Assembly (NCBI RefSeq): GCF_001509835.1
Contig: NZ_JXTJ01000003.1
Span: forward strand, 496,001 to 560,000
From: Allobosea sp. WAO
Lineage (GTDB): Bacteria; Pseudomonadota; Alphaproteobacteria; Rhizobiales; Beijerinckiaceae
Length of the DNA stretch: 64,000 nucleotides
Direction of reading: 5' to 3'
Below the pieces are notes generated by a model. That model was not told the DNA's origin. It made no database searches and saw only the letters and a list, made by a program, of their open reading frames with translations. Positions 45,813-53,709 of the stretch are shown here, one piece after another. Made by a program: the position numbers and the translations under genes. Within the stretch, counting starts at the first letter, position 1. Each line of letters opens with the position of its first letter.

Positions 45813-46769
45813 ATGACCCAGAATATCTTCAGCGGGACGATTCCCGCTCTGATGACCCCCTGCACCCCCTCGCGCGACGTCGACTATGACGAGCTCGTCC
45901 GCACCGGCCGCCACCTGATCAGCGCCGGCATGTCGGCCGTGGTCTATTGCGGCTCGATGGGCGACTGGCCGTTGCTCACCGACGAGCAGCGCATGGAAGG
46001 CGTACGGCGTCTGGTCGAGGCCGGCATCCCGCTGATCGTCGGCACAGGCGCGCAGAACCCGAAGCGGGCCGCCGCGCTCGCCGCCCATGCCAAGCAGGTC
46101 GGCGCGCAGGGCCTGATGATCATCCCGCGCGTGCTCTCGCGCGGCTCCTCGGTCCCGGCCCAGCGCGCTCATTTCGAGGCGGTGCTGGAGGCGGCGGTCG
46201 ACCTGCCTTCGGTGATCTACAACAGCCCGCATTACGGCTACGAGACCCGGGCCGACCTGTTCTTCGCGCTGCGCGAGCGCTATCCGCACCTGCTCGGCTT
46301 CAAGGAGTTCGGCGGCGGCGAGGCGCTTTCCTACGCGGCCGAGCACATCACCAGCAAGGACCGCGCCCTGACCCTGATGGTCGGCGTCGACACGCAGGTG
46401 ACGCACGGCTTCATCCGCTGCGGCGCGACCGGTTCTATCACCGGCATCGGCAATGCCCTGCCGAAGGAGGTGCTCCACCTCGTCGCCCTCAGCGAGAAGG
46501 CGGCGGCGGGCGATCCTGAGGCCGAGCGCCGGGCGCTCGAGCTGGAGCGCGCGCTCTATGTCCTCTCGAAATTCGACGAGGGCGTCGACCTCGTGCTGTT
46601 TTACAAGCACCTGATGGTGCTCGAAGGCCACGCGGCCTACGCGTTGCATTTCAACGAGAGCGACGCGCTATCGCTGGCTCAGCGCAATTTCGTCGAGGCC
46701 GAATGGCGCCGCTTCAAGAGCTGGTACGCCAACTGGGCCGGCGAGGGCAGGGCCGCCAAGGCGGCTTGA
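45813..46769 (+). CDS. Dihydrodipicolinate synthase/N-acetylneuraminate lyase family enzyme
   Basis: A 318-residue TIM-barrel Schiff-base aldolase or dehydratase. The reactive lysine is K164 (GFKEFGG) and the general base tyrosine is Y136 (VIYNSPHYG). The loop usually reading GTTGE is GSMGDWPLL here, so it is unlikely to be the biosynthetic DapA. Catabolic relatives act on keto-acid sugars, hydroxyproline derivatives and similar. As the last gene of a TRAP operon it probably processes the imported keto or hydroxy acid. Confidence 0.85.
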   Translation: MTQNIFSGTIPALMTPCTPSRDVDYDELVRTGRHLISAGMSAVVYCGSMGDWPLLTDEQRMEGVRRLVEAGIPLIVGTGAQNPKRAAALAAHAKQVGAQGLMIIPRVLSRGSSVPAQRAHFEAVLEAAVDLPSVIYNSPHYGYETRADLFFALRERYPHLLGFKEFGGGEALSYAAEHITSKDRALTLMVGVDTQVTHGFIRCGATGSITGIGNALPKEVLHLVALSEKAAAGDPEAERRALELERALYVLSKFDEGVDLVLFYKHLMVLEGHAAYALHFNESDALSLAQRNFVEAEWRRFKSWYANWAGEGRAAKAA

Positions 46770-46778
46770 GGCAGGCGC

Positions 46779-46996
46779 CTCCCTTCTCCCATTGCGGGAG
46801 AAGGTGGCCCGAAAGGGCCGGATGAGGGGTCGCTCAGGTCTCTCCGTCATGCTCGCCCTTGTGGCGAGCATCCACGTCTTGAACACCGCGCGGGCCGAAG
46901 GAACACGTGGATGGTCGGGACGAGCCCGACCATGACGATGAAGCGTCGTCCGATTTCTCACCCTAACGCGCTCCCGCAAGGGGAGAGGTGACAGGT
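46779..46996. repeat. Palindromic intergenic element D, interrupted by a family B copy
   Basis: Left part CCTTCTCCCATTGCGGGAGA with GGCCCGAAAGGGCC, right part CTCACCCTAACGCGCTCCCG and GGGGAGAGG, together resembling one larger palindrome. A complete family B element occupies its middle. It lies between convergent DapA-family and DUF1028 genes. Confidence 0.65.
46844..46937. repeat. Palindromic intergenic element, family B copy 2
   Basis: The first 40 bases or so look identical to copy 1 at 41914 (CCGTCATGCTCGCCCTTGTG and onwards through CATCCACGTCTTGAACAC), the middle differs, and the end returns as CGTGGATGGTCGGGACGAGC and CCATGACG. It sits inside element D. Confidence 0.8.
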
Positions 46997-47001
46997 TGAG
47001 C

Positions 47002-47727
47002 CTATTCCGGATGCCGCTCGTTCCAGGCGGCGGCATATTCCGAGCACAGCCGATCGAGCTCCGCCCGGTCGGTCACGCCTGCGGGCCGCGTCCGCGAGGG
47101 CGAGGCCTTCTGGAAGGGCACATAGCGCTGATGCGCGATGCGCCAGATCCGCCGCAGCTCGGCGAGCGGGTCGGCATGGTCGTCGACGCGGATGTCGAAG
47201 CTCGGCACCGGGTCGTCGGCCCAGATCCGGATGGCGCAGGATTGCCGGCCGCGCTTGTCGCCGCCGGCCTTCTCGCCGGCTTCGAGCGCGACCAAAAGGC
47301 GCTCGTCGAAGTCGAGCCCCGAATTCTGCACATAGGCCTTGAGCGTCTCCTGGACGACCTCCGGCCCGGCCAGCATGTTGCCGGCCACCGAGACCTGCGG
47401 CCCGTCGACGGCGCCGCACCAGTCGATGCAGGCATTGCCGGTGTAGGAGGCGGTCTTGCCGTTGCGGTCGATCAGGTGGATCTGGCGGTGGGCGCGGCCC
47501 TCATCGGCGGCGGTGAGGCTGGCGATGATCTCGACCGCCGAGCGCCCTTCCTGCAGCAGCCGCAAGCCGTCGACGCCGTAGAGCGGATTGACGAAGGCCT
47601 GCGTCGCGATCGCGCCGACACGGCCGCAGCCATAGGGCACGCGCGATCCCACGGCGAAGGCACAGGTCGAGACTGCGACGCCATAGGCGCCGGTCGCTGC
47701 ATCGCGCGCGACGATTGACCATGTCAT
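47002..47727 (-). CDS. DUF1028 family protein
   Basis: A 241-residue protein with the DUF1028 opening TWSIVARDAATGAYGVAVST and the motif VGAIATQAFVNPLYGVDGLRLL, then ASYTGNACIDWCGAV and SVAGNMLAGPEVV. The N-terminal T-W-S and the layered beta-strand pattern recall Ntn-type hydrolases, but no activity is established. It starts 13 bp after the gamma-glutamyltransferase-like gene and is likely cotranslated; co-occurrence with peptide transporters suggests a peptidase- or amidase-like role (inference). Confidence 0.85.
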   Translation of the reverse strand: MTWSIVARDAATGAYGVAVSTCAFAVGSRVPYGCGRVGAIATQAFVNPLYGVDGLRLLQEGRSAVEIIASLTAADEGRAHRQIHLIDRNGKTASYTGNACIDWCGAVDGPQVSVAGNMLAGPEVVQETLKAYVQNSGLDFDERLLVALEAGEKAGGDKRGRQSCAIRIWADDPVPSFDIRVDDHADPLAELRRIWRIAHQRYVPFQKASPSRTRPAGVTDRAELDRLCSEYAAAWNERHPE

Positions 47728-47740
47728 GGATGCAGAACTC

Positions 47741-49555
47741 CTAGCGGCCGGCTGCGTAGGCTTGCATCAGACGCGGGGTTGCGGCCGCGCGCAAGAGCCC
47801 GTTGGCGCTGCGTTCGGCCGCCGTCAGCCGCCCGACCGTCCAGGCCGGAGCCCGTTCGACCGCATGGCCGCGCCGGACGAGCTCGGCCAGCGCGGCCTCG
47901 CCCAGGCTCTCCTCGACAGTGATCTGCCCCGGCCGCGCCTCGCGCGGATAGAAGCTCGATGGGAAATGCTGGGTGTGGAAAAGCGGCAGGTCGATCGCTT
48001 CCTGCAGGTTGAGGCCATGGTGGACCCGGCGCAGGAACATGCCGAGCTGCCATTGCTCCTGCTGGTCGCCGCCCGGTGTGCCGAAGGCGAGTCGCGGTTC
48101 GCCATTCTCGAAGGCAAGGCTCGGCGTCAGCGTGGTGCGCGGCCGCTTGCCCGGTGCCAGCGAGGAGGGCACCCCCTCCTGGAGATAGAAGGATTGCGCC
48201 CGCGAGTTCAGCGGGAAGCCGAGTTCGGGAATGACGGGCGAGGATTGCAGCCAGCCGCCGGAAGGTGTCGCCGCGATCATGTTACCCCAGCGGTCGATCA
48301 CGTCGATATGCACGGTGTCGCCGCGGCGCGAGGCGGCGACCATAGAGGCCAAGGTCGGCTCGCCGACGGTCGCGCTGGCCGTTCCGCCGTTTTGGCCGGC
48401 GATGCGCAGATTGCCGAGCATGGTCTCGACCTGGCGCTCGTAGCCCGCGATCATGCCGGGGCGCAGCTCATGCGAGGCCCGCTCGCCGATCAGCGCGCGC
48501 CGGCCGTTGGCGTAATCCTCCGAAAGCAGCGTCGCCAGCGGCACCTTCACGAAATCGGGGTCGCCGTAATAGGCCTCGCGGTCGGCGAAGGCGAGCTTCA
48601 TCGCCTCGACGACATGGTGGACATAATCCGGGCTGGCCGGGCCCATGCCGGCGAGGTCGATGCCCTCCAGGATCTTGAGCGTCTGCAGGAAGACCGGCCC
48701 CTGGCCCCAGGGCCCGGTCTTGAAGACCTCCCAGCCATGATAGGTCGTGCTCGCCGGCGCCTCGTAGCGCGGTTGCCAGCGCGCCATGTCGTCGGCGGTG
48801 AGTAACCCTTTGTGGCGCCGGCCCGAGGAATCGAGAACGGCCTCGCCGCGGCAGAAGGCATCCATCGCCTCAGCGACGAAGCCCTTGTACCAGGCGTCAT
48901 GAGCAGCCTGGATCTGCTCTTGCCGGTCGCTGCCGGCGGCTTCGGCCTCGGCGAGGATGCGCTTGTAGGTCTCGGCGGCCGCCGGATTGCGGAAGAGCTC
49001 GCGGCCCTCGGGCACATTGCCGCCCGGCAGGTAGACCGCCCCGGAAGTCGGCCAGTCGCCGTTGAACAGCTCGGTCAGTCCGGAGATGGTGTCGGAGACG
49101 CGCGGCAGCATCGGGTGGCCGTTCTCGAAATAGCCGATCGCCGGCTCCAGTACCTCGCGCAGCTTGAGCCGGCCATGGTCGCGCAGCAGCGCCATCCAGC
49201 CGCCGAAGGCGCCCGGCACCACCGTGGCGAGCAGCCCGTCGCCCGGGATCATCTCGAGGCCGAGCGCCTTGTAGGCCTGGATCGTCGCCGCCTGCGGCGC
49301 TGTCCCTTGCGCGCACAGCACCTCGACCTTCTTTGTCTTCGCCGAATAGAACACTGCCGGCATGTCGCCGCCGGGGCCGACCAGATGTGGCTCGACCACC
49401 TGCAGCACGAAGGCGGCCGCCGCGCAGGCGTCGAAGGCGTTGCCGCCCTTCTCCAGCATCGCCATGCCCGAGGCGGTAGCGAGCCAGTGCGTCGAGGTGA
49501 CGACGCCGAAGGTGCCGAGGATTTCGGGGCGTGTGGTGAACATGGGGGTATCCAA
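47741..49555 (-). CDS. Gamma-glutamyltransferase family protein
   Basis: A 604-residue Ntn hydrolase precursor. The self-processing nucleophile is probably T414 in GDTVHIDVIDRWGNMIAATP, preceded by a long large-subunit region and followed by the GFPLNSRAQSFYL and RPRTTLTPSLAF small-subunit motifs. No signal peptide is visible, unlike periplasmic GGTs, so a cytoplasmic enzyme cleaving gamma-glutamyl or acyl bonds is likely. Its neighbours are DUF1028 downstream and, past a GIY-YIG/repeat module, a peptide ABC transporter upstream. Confidence 0.9.
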   Translation of the reverse strand: MDTPMFTTRPEILGTFGVVTSTHWLATASGMAMLEKGGNAFDACAAAAFVLQVVEPHLVGPGGDMPAVFYSAKTKKVEVLCAQGTAPQAATIQAYKALGLEMIPGDGLLATVVPGAFGGWMALLRDHGRLKLREVLEPAIGYFENGHPMLPRVSDTISGLTELFNGDWPTSGAVYLPGGNVPEGRELFRNPAAAETYKRILAEAEAAGSDRQEQIQAAHDAWYKGFVAEAMDAFCRGEAVLDSSGRRHKGLLTADDMARWQPRYEAPASTTYHGWEVFKTGPWGQGPVFLQTLKILEGIDLAGMGPASPDYVHHVVEAMKLAFADREAYYGDPDFVKVPLATLLSEDYANGRRALIGERASHELRPGMIAGYERQVETMLGNLRIAGQNGGTASATVGEPTLASMVAASRRGDTVHIDVIDRWGNMIAATPSGGWLQSSPVIPELGFPLNSRAQSFYLQEGVPSSLAPGKRPRTTLTPSLAFENGEPRLAFGTPGGDQQEQWQLGMFLRRVHHGLNLQEAIDLPLFHTQHFPSSFYPREARPGQITVEESLGEAALAELVRRGHAVERAPAWTVGRLTAAERSANGLLRAAATPRLMQAYAAGR

Positions 49556-49610
49556 TGCTTATCGGGAAGAGCAGTTGAGGCGGGAAATCGGCTGTGTTCC
49601 TGATCTCAGC

Positions 49611-49650
49611 CCTCATCCTGAGGAGCGCCGCAGGCGCGTCTCGAAGGATG
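49611..49650. repeat. Palindromic intergenic element, family C copy 1 (half element)
   Basis: CCTCATCCTGAGGAGCGCCG and onwards to CGTCTCGAAGGATG, matching the left half of the longer copies at 50025 and 61418. It contains a small hairpin GCGCC-GCA-GGCGC. It lies 33 bp beyond the stop of the GIY-YIG gene. Confidence 0.75.
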
Positions 49651-49682
49651 ATCTAGAAGCTTCGGGAACCGCGCAGTAAGCT

Positions 49683-49982
49683 TCATGTTTTGCGCCTGGC
49701 CAGTTCGGGTAGGGCTTCCCAGTTCCCGTCGATGATCGCCTGCTTCTTGCGACGCGACCAACCCTTGATCCGCCGCTCCATCGCGATCGCGTCGGTGATG
49801 CTGGGAAAGTGCTCTGCGAAGACCAGCGTCACTGGACGCCGCCTGAAAGTGTAGCTCTCCGGATAGACGCCGGCATTGTGCTGCCCAATGCGCGTCTCGA
49901 CGCTGGCTCTGGTCGTTCCCGTATAGAATCTGCCGTCGCTGCAGCGCAGGATGTAGAGCCAGCATCCATCATGCTCTCGCAT
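49683..49982 (-). CDS. Small GIY-YIG nuclease-domain protein
   Basis: A 99-residue stand-alone GIY-YIG domain (UPF0213/YhbQ size). The signature appears as WLYILRCSDGRFYTGTT (residues 8-24), with a following arginine and HNAG, and a glutamate in AMERRIKGW in the position of the metal-binding residue. It is a plausible structure-selective or single-strand nuclease. The start at 49982 precedes the domain; the longer frame to 50162 only reads through a palindrome. It is bracketed by family C repeats on both sides and separates a GGT gene from an ABC transporter transcribed in the same direction. Confidence 0.85.
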   Translation of the reverse strand: MREHDGCWLYILRCSDGRFYTGTTRASVETRIGQHNAGVYPESYTFRRRPVTLVFAEHFPSITDAIAMERRIKGWSRRKKQAIIDGNWEALPELARRKT

Positions 49983-50024
49983 CTCCAGCGACGCCCCTCT
50001 TGCGGCTCGGCCAGGGCGCACCAC

Positions 50025-50145
50025 AGCCCTCATCCTGAGGAGCCGTGACGCGGCGTCTCGAAGGATGGACCAGGAGGCTCTGGAAACATCTGGAGCATCC
50101 TTCGAGACGCCATTCCTAGTGGAATGGCTCCTCAGGATGAGGGCT
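50025..50145. repeat. Palindromic intergenic element, family C copy 2 (full element)
   Basis: About 121 bp with outer arms AGCCCTCATCCTGAGGAGCC and GGCTCCTCAGGATGAGGGCT (fully complementary) and inner arms GGCGTCTCGAAGGATG / CATCCTTCGAGACGCC around a non-paired centre. It lies 43 bp upstream of the GIY-YIG start and 18 bp from the dppC stop. Confidence 0.9.
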
Positions 50146-50162
50146 GAGGGGGAGGGGCGCAA

Positions 50163-51050
50163 TCAGCTCTCCTTCGGATCGAGCGCGTCGCGCAGCCCGT
50201 CGCCGAGGAGGTTGAAGCCGAGCACGGCGAGGAAGATCGCGGCGCCGGGCGCCACCGACATCCAGGGCGCCTGCTCCATGAAGTTCTTGGCGACGTTGAG
50301 CATCTGCCCCCAGGACGGGGAGGGCGGCTGCTGGCCGAGGCCGAGGAAGGAGAGGGCAGCTTCCAGGATGATCGCCTGCGCCATGAACAACGTCGACTGC
50401 ACCACGATCGGCGGCAGCGTGTTCGGCGCGACATGGCGGAACAGGATGACGGAATCGCGCACGCCGACGGCGCGCGCACCCTCGACGAAATCCTCGGTCT
50501 TGACGCTGATCACCTGGCCGCGGACCAGCCGGATGAAAATCGGCACCGCCGACAGGCCGATCGCGATCATCGCATTGGTCAAGGACGGGCCGAGGACGGC
50601 AGCGAAGGCGATGGCGAGGATCAGGAAGGGGCAGGCGAGTAGCGCCTCGGTGATGCGCGAGATCACCGCATCGACCCAGCCGCCGTACCAGCCGGCGGCG
50701 AGCCCGACCGGGACGCCGACACCGAGCGCGATCAGCACCGAGACGATGCCGGCGAGCAGCGAGGCCTGGGCGCCGAAGAACAGGCGCGAAACCTGGTCGC
50801 GGCCGAGCTCGTCCGTGCCGAACCAGTGCAGCGCCGAGGGCGGCTTGCGGATGGCGAGGAAGTTCGACTTCAAGGGGTCGGCGAGCGGCAGCAATGGCGC
50901 CAGCAGCGCCATCAGCACGAAGACGAGCACGATCGTGCCGCCGATCAGCGCGGCCCGGTTGCGCCGGAGCTTGCGCCAGGCCCGGCGCAGCGGCGTTTCG
51001 GCGCCCGCGGAGCGGCCGGCGGCGCCGGCAGGAAGCGCAGCGTCCGCCAT
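50163..51050 (-). CDS. ABC transporter permease, DppC type (second system)
   Basis: A 295-residue permease with a basic cytoplasmic N-terminus, six helices and the motif HWFGTDELGRDQVSRLFFGAQ; the EAA loop is DFVEGARAVGVRDSVILFRH. ATG 51050 overlaps the dppB stop (TGATG). It belongs to the second dipeptide-type transporter, encoded on the reverse strand. Confidence 0.93.
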   Translation of the reverse strand: MADAALPAGAAGRSAGAETPLRRAWRKLRRNRAALIGGTIVLVFVLMALLAPLLPLADPLKSNFLAIRKPPSALHWFGTDELGRDQVSRLFFGAQASLLAGIVSVLIALGVGVPVGLAAGWYGGWVDAVISRITEALLACPFLILAIAFAAVLGPSLTNAMIAIGLSAVPIFIRLVRGQVISVKTEDFVEGARAVGVRDSVILFRHVAPNTLPPIVVQSTLFMAQAIILEAALSFLGLGQQPPSPSWGQMLNVAKNFMEQAPWMSVAPGAAIFLAVLGFNLLGDGLRDALDPKES

Positions 51051-51994
51051 CAGGCCGTCCTCAGGCGCGGATTGACCAGGACATAGAGCACGTCGGCGAC
51101 GAGGTTCATGAAGATGAAGCCGATGGCGGTGCACAGAACCACACCCTGCACGACGCCGTAGTCGCGGTTGAAGACCGCATCGACGATGAGCTTGCCGAAG
51201 CCGGGAATGGTGAAGATCTGCTCGGTCAGCACCGCGCCGGCCAGCAATTCGCCGAACAGCAGCGTCGAGAGCGTGATGATCGGCACCAGCGCGTTGGCGA
51301 GCGCGTGCTTGTTGACGACCTTGCTCTCGTCGAGCCCCTTGGCGCGGGCAGTGCGGATATAGTCGGAGCGCAGCACTTCCAGCATCGCCGAGCGGGTATG
51401 GCGCATGATGAAGGCGGCGAGCCCGCCGCCGAGCACGAAGGCCGGCATGATCAGCCGCTCGATCGCTCCCCAGGGATTGCTGAAGATCGATTCATAGCCC
51501 GAGGGCGGCAGCAGCTTGAGCTCGACCGAGAACAGCAGGATCAGCATGATGCCGAGCCAGAAATTCGGGATCGACAGCCCGGACAGTGCCAGTGCGCTCG
51601 TCGAGTAGTCGACAAAGGTGCCCTTGCGCCGCGCCGCCAGGATGCCGGCGGGAATGCCTATGCCGATCGCGATGATGATCGAGGCGGTGGCGAGCTGGAT
51701 CGTCACCGGCAGTTTCTGCAGGATCAGGTTCAGCACCGGCTCGCCGGTTCGCAGCGAGCGACCGAAATCGCCCTGCACGACCTGTCCGAGCCAGGCGAAG
51801 AACTGGACGACGATCGGATCGTCCATGCGGTAGATCTCGCGCAGACGCGCGATCACCTCCGGATCGCGTTCCTCGCCGGCGATGACGAGGAACGGATCGC
51901 CCGGCAGCGCCCTTTGTAGGGCGAAGACGAAGAGTGACACCAGGAACAGCGTCGGGATCGCGATCAGGACGCGCCGGCCGATCAGGGCGAGCAT
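51050..51994 (-). CDS. ABC transporter permease, DppB type (second system)
   Basis: A 314-residue permease opening MLALIGRRVLIAIPTLFLVS, with the EAA loop SDYIRTARAKGLDESKVVNKH. It overlaps the dppC start by 3 bp. Between it and the upstream binding-protein gene is a family A palindrome, which may act on message stability. Confidence 0.94.
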   Translation of the reverse strand: MLALIGRRVLIAIPTLFLVSLFVFALQRALPGDPFLVIAGEERDPEVIARLREIYRMDDPIVVQFFAWLGQVVQGDFGRSLRTGEPVLNLILQKLPVTIQLATASIIIAIGIGIPAGILAARRKGTFVDYSTSALALSGLSIPNFWLGIMLILLFSVELKLLPPSGYESIFSNPWGAIERLIMPAFVLGGGLAAFIMRHTRSAMLEVLRSDYIRTARAKGLDESKVVNKHALANALVPIITLSTLLFGELLAGAVLTEQIFTIPGFGKLIVDAVFNRDYGVVQGVVLCTAIGFIFMNLVADVLYVLVNPRLRTA

Positions 51995-52013
51995 GGGACG
52001 CTTCCGGATTCGC

Positions 52014-52149
52014 CGTCATCCCGGCCGCAGCCCTCGGATCCGACCTTCGGTCGGCCCAAGGACAAGCTCCGCGGAGCGCCGGGATCCATGATAGGGCGCG
52101 AGGCCCTTCGATGGATCCCGGACGACCGAAGGTCGCACCGGGATGACGG
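52014..52149. repeat. Palindromic intergenic element, family A copy 2
   Basis: It begins CGTCATCCCGG and ends CGGGATGACGG, with inner CCGGGATCCAT / ATGGATCCCGG arms and the extra paired segment CGACCTTCGGTCG. It lies inside the second ABC transporter operon between the binding-protein and permease genes. Confidence 0.85.
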
Positions 52150-52178
52150 CGCAGTTGATGCTGGCAGGAGCAAGGCCG

Positions 52179-53684
52179 TTACGACCGCTTCAGCCCGGCG
52201 AGCCGGATCATCCCGTCGGGGTTGATCACGAAGCCCTCGATGTTCGAGCGCAGGGCGAAGAAGACGGTCTGGTTGTAGAGATAGACGATCGGCAGCTCGT
52301 CCGAGAGGATCTTCTGCGCCGCATCGTAGCGCTTCTTGCGCTCGGCCACGTCGTAGATGGTCCGGGCCTCGTCGAGCAGCTTGTCGACCTCGGCGTTCGA
52401 GTAGCGGCCGTCGTTCTGGTTGCCCTTGGTGGTGACGAACTGGTGGATGTTCCCGTCGGGGTCGATGCGGCCTGACCAGCCGATCCGGCTCATCTGGAAC
52501 TTGCCCTGCTGCTGGTCGCGCAGCTGGCTGGCGAATTCGGTCGAGCGGATCTGGACGTCGATGCCGGCCTCCTGCGCCATCGCCTGGATGACCTGCCCGA
52601 GTTGCGCGTCGACCGGGTTGTTGGTGACGAAGAGCTCGACCGAGACCTTGCTCTGGCCGGCTTCCTTGAGCAGGGCCTTTGCCTTGGCGACGTCGCGCTC
52701 CGGCACCGGAAGCTTGGCGTCGACGAAGGTGCTGGTCGGCGGGAAGGGCTGCATGATCGGGGCATAGAGCCCTTCGAACACCACCTGGCTCAGCACCTTG
52801 CGGTCTATCGACAGCGACAGCGCCTGTCGCACCCGCTTGTCCTTGCCCATGGGCTGGTTGGCGGCGTCGGTGTGGTTGGTGTTGATGGTGATGCCCTGGT
52901 AGCCGAGATTGGGCATGCTCGCGACCTTGAGCGTCTTGTCGCCCTGCGCCGATTTCACGTCGGTCGGGGCGAGCCGCTCCAGCATGTCGAGCTCGCCGGC
53001 GCGCAGGTTCGCGAGCCTGACGGTGGTGTCGGGGATGGCGCGGTAGACCACCCGGTCGAAATGGTAGTTCGCCGCCTCCCAGTGGCCCTTGAACTTGTCG
53101 AGCACGATGCGGTCGTTCTGGACGCGCTCGACGAACTGGTAGGGGCCGGAGCAGACTGGCTTGGCGCCGATATCGGCGCCGAGGCTCTTGGGCGACAGCA
53201 TCATGCCGGCGCGGTCGGTGAGCTGCGCGAGCAGGGTTGCGTCAGGCCGCTTCAGCTTCAGCGCGATTGTGGTGGGATCGACCACGCTGATGCTCTCGAT
53301 CGAGGCGAGCTCGGATTTGCGCAGGGAATCCGGCAGCGTCATCGCCCGTTCGAGATTGGCCTTGGCGGCGGTAGCGTCGAAGGCCTCGCCATCATGGAAC
53401 TTGGCGTCGCTTCGCAGCTTCATCGTCAGCGTCAGCCCGTCCGCCGAGAACGACCATTCGGTGGCGAGCCGCGGGACGATCTTCAGCTCGGGCGTGATGT
53501 CGAGCAGCTTGTCGCACAGGCCCTTGAAGACGATGCGACCGACGAAGGTGCGCGCCTTGTGCGGGTCGAGCACATCCGGGTCTTCCTGCAGGCCGATGCG
53601 CAGGGTCGAGGGCGACTGGGCCAGCGCCGGCAGGGCGGCGAGGCCGATAAGGGCGGCGGAAGCGAGCAATGCGAAGCGTTTCAT
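52179..53684 (-). CDS. ABC transporter substrate-binding protein, peptide type (second system)
   Basis: A 501-residue SBP-5 family protein with a Sec signal (MKRFALLASAALIGLAALPA, cleavage after LAQ) and the family motifs MKLRSDAKFHDGEAFDA and RVRQALSLSIDRKVLSQVV. GAGGGG lies 7 nt before ATG 53684; the frame is open to 53924 without signal. Unlike the first system, this one uses the Sec rather than Tat route. Confidence 0.93.
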   Translation of the reverse strand: MKRFALLASAALIGLAALPALAQSPSTLRIGLQEDPDVLDPHKARTFVGRIVFKGLCDKLLDITPELKIVPRLATEWSFSADGLTLTMKLRSDAKFHDGEAFDATAAKANLERAMTLPDSLRKSELASIESISVVDPTTIALKLKRPDATLLAQLTDRAGMMLSPKSLGADIGAKPVCSGPYQFVERVQNDRIVLDKFKGHWEAANYHFDRVVYRAIPDTTVRLANLRAGELDMLERLAPTDVKSAQGDKTLKVASMPNLGYQGITINTNHTDAANQPMGKDKRVRQALSLSIDRKVLSQVVFEGLYAPIMQPFPPTSTFVDAKLPVPERDVAKAKALLKEAGQSKVSVELFVTNNPVDAQLGQVIQAMAQEAGIDVQIRSTEFASQLRDQQQGKFQMSRIGWSGRIDPDGNIHQFVTTKGNQNDGRYSNAEVDKLLDEARTIYDVAERKKRYDAAQKILSDELPIVYLYNQTVFFALRSNIEGFVINPDGMIRLAGLKRS

Positions 53685-53709
53685 CGTAACGTCCCCTCTT
53701 GTTGTCGTT

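Noticed and set aside
45813..46769. Lysine-biosynthetic dapA
   Set aside because: The conserved GTTGE loop is replaced and the gene is part of a TRAP uptake operon, so a catabolic family member is more likely.
46779..46996. Possible IS remnant or MITE with transposase
   Set aside because: No transposase fragment, no obvious target duplication; kept as nested palindromic repeats.
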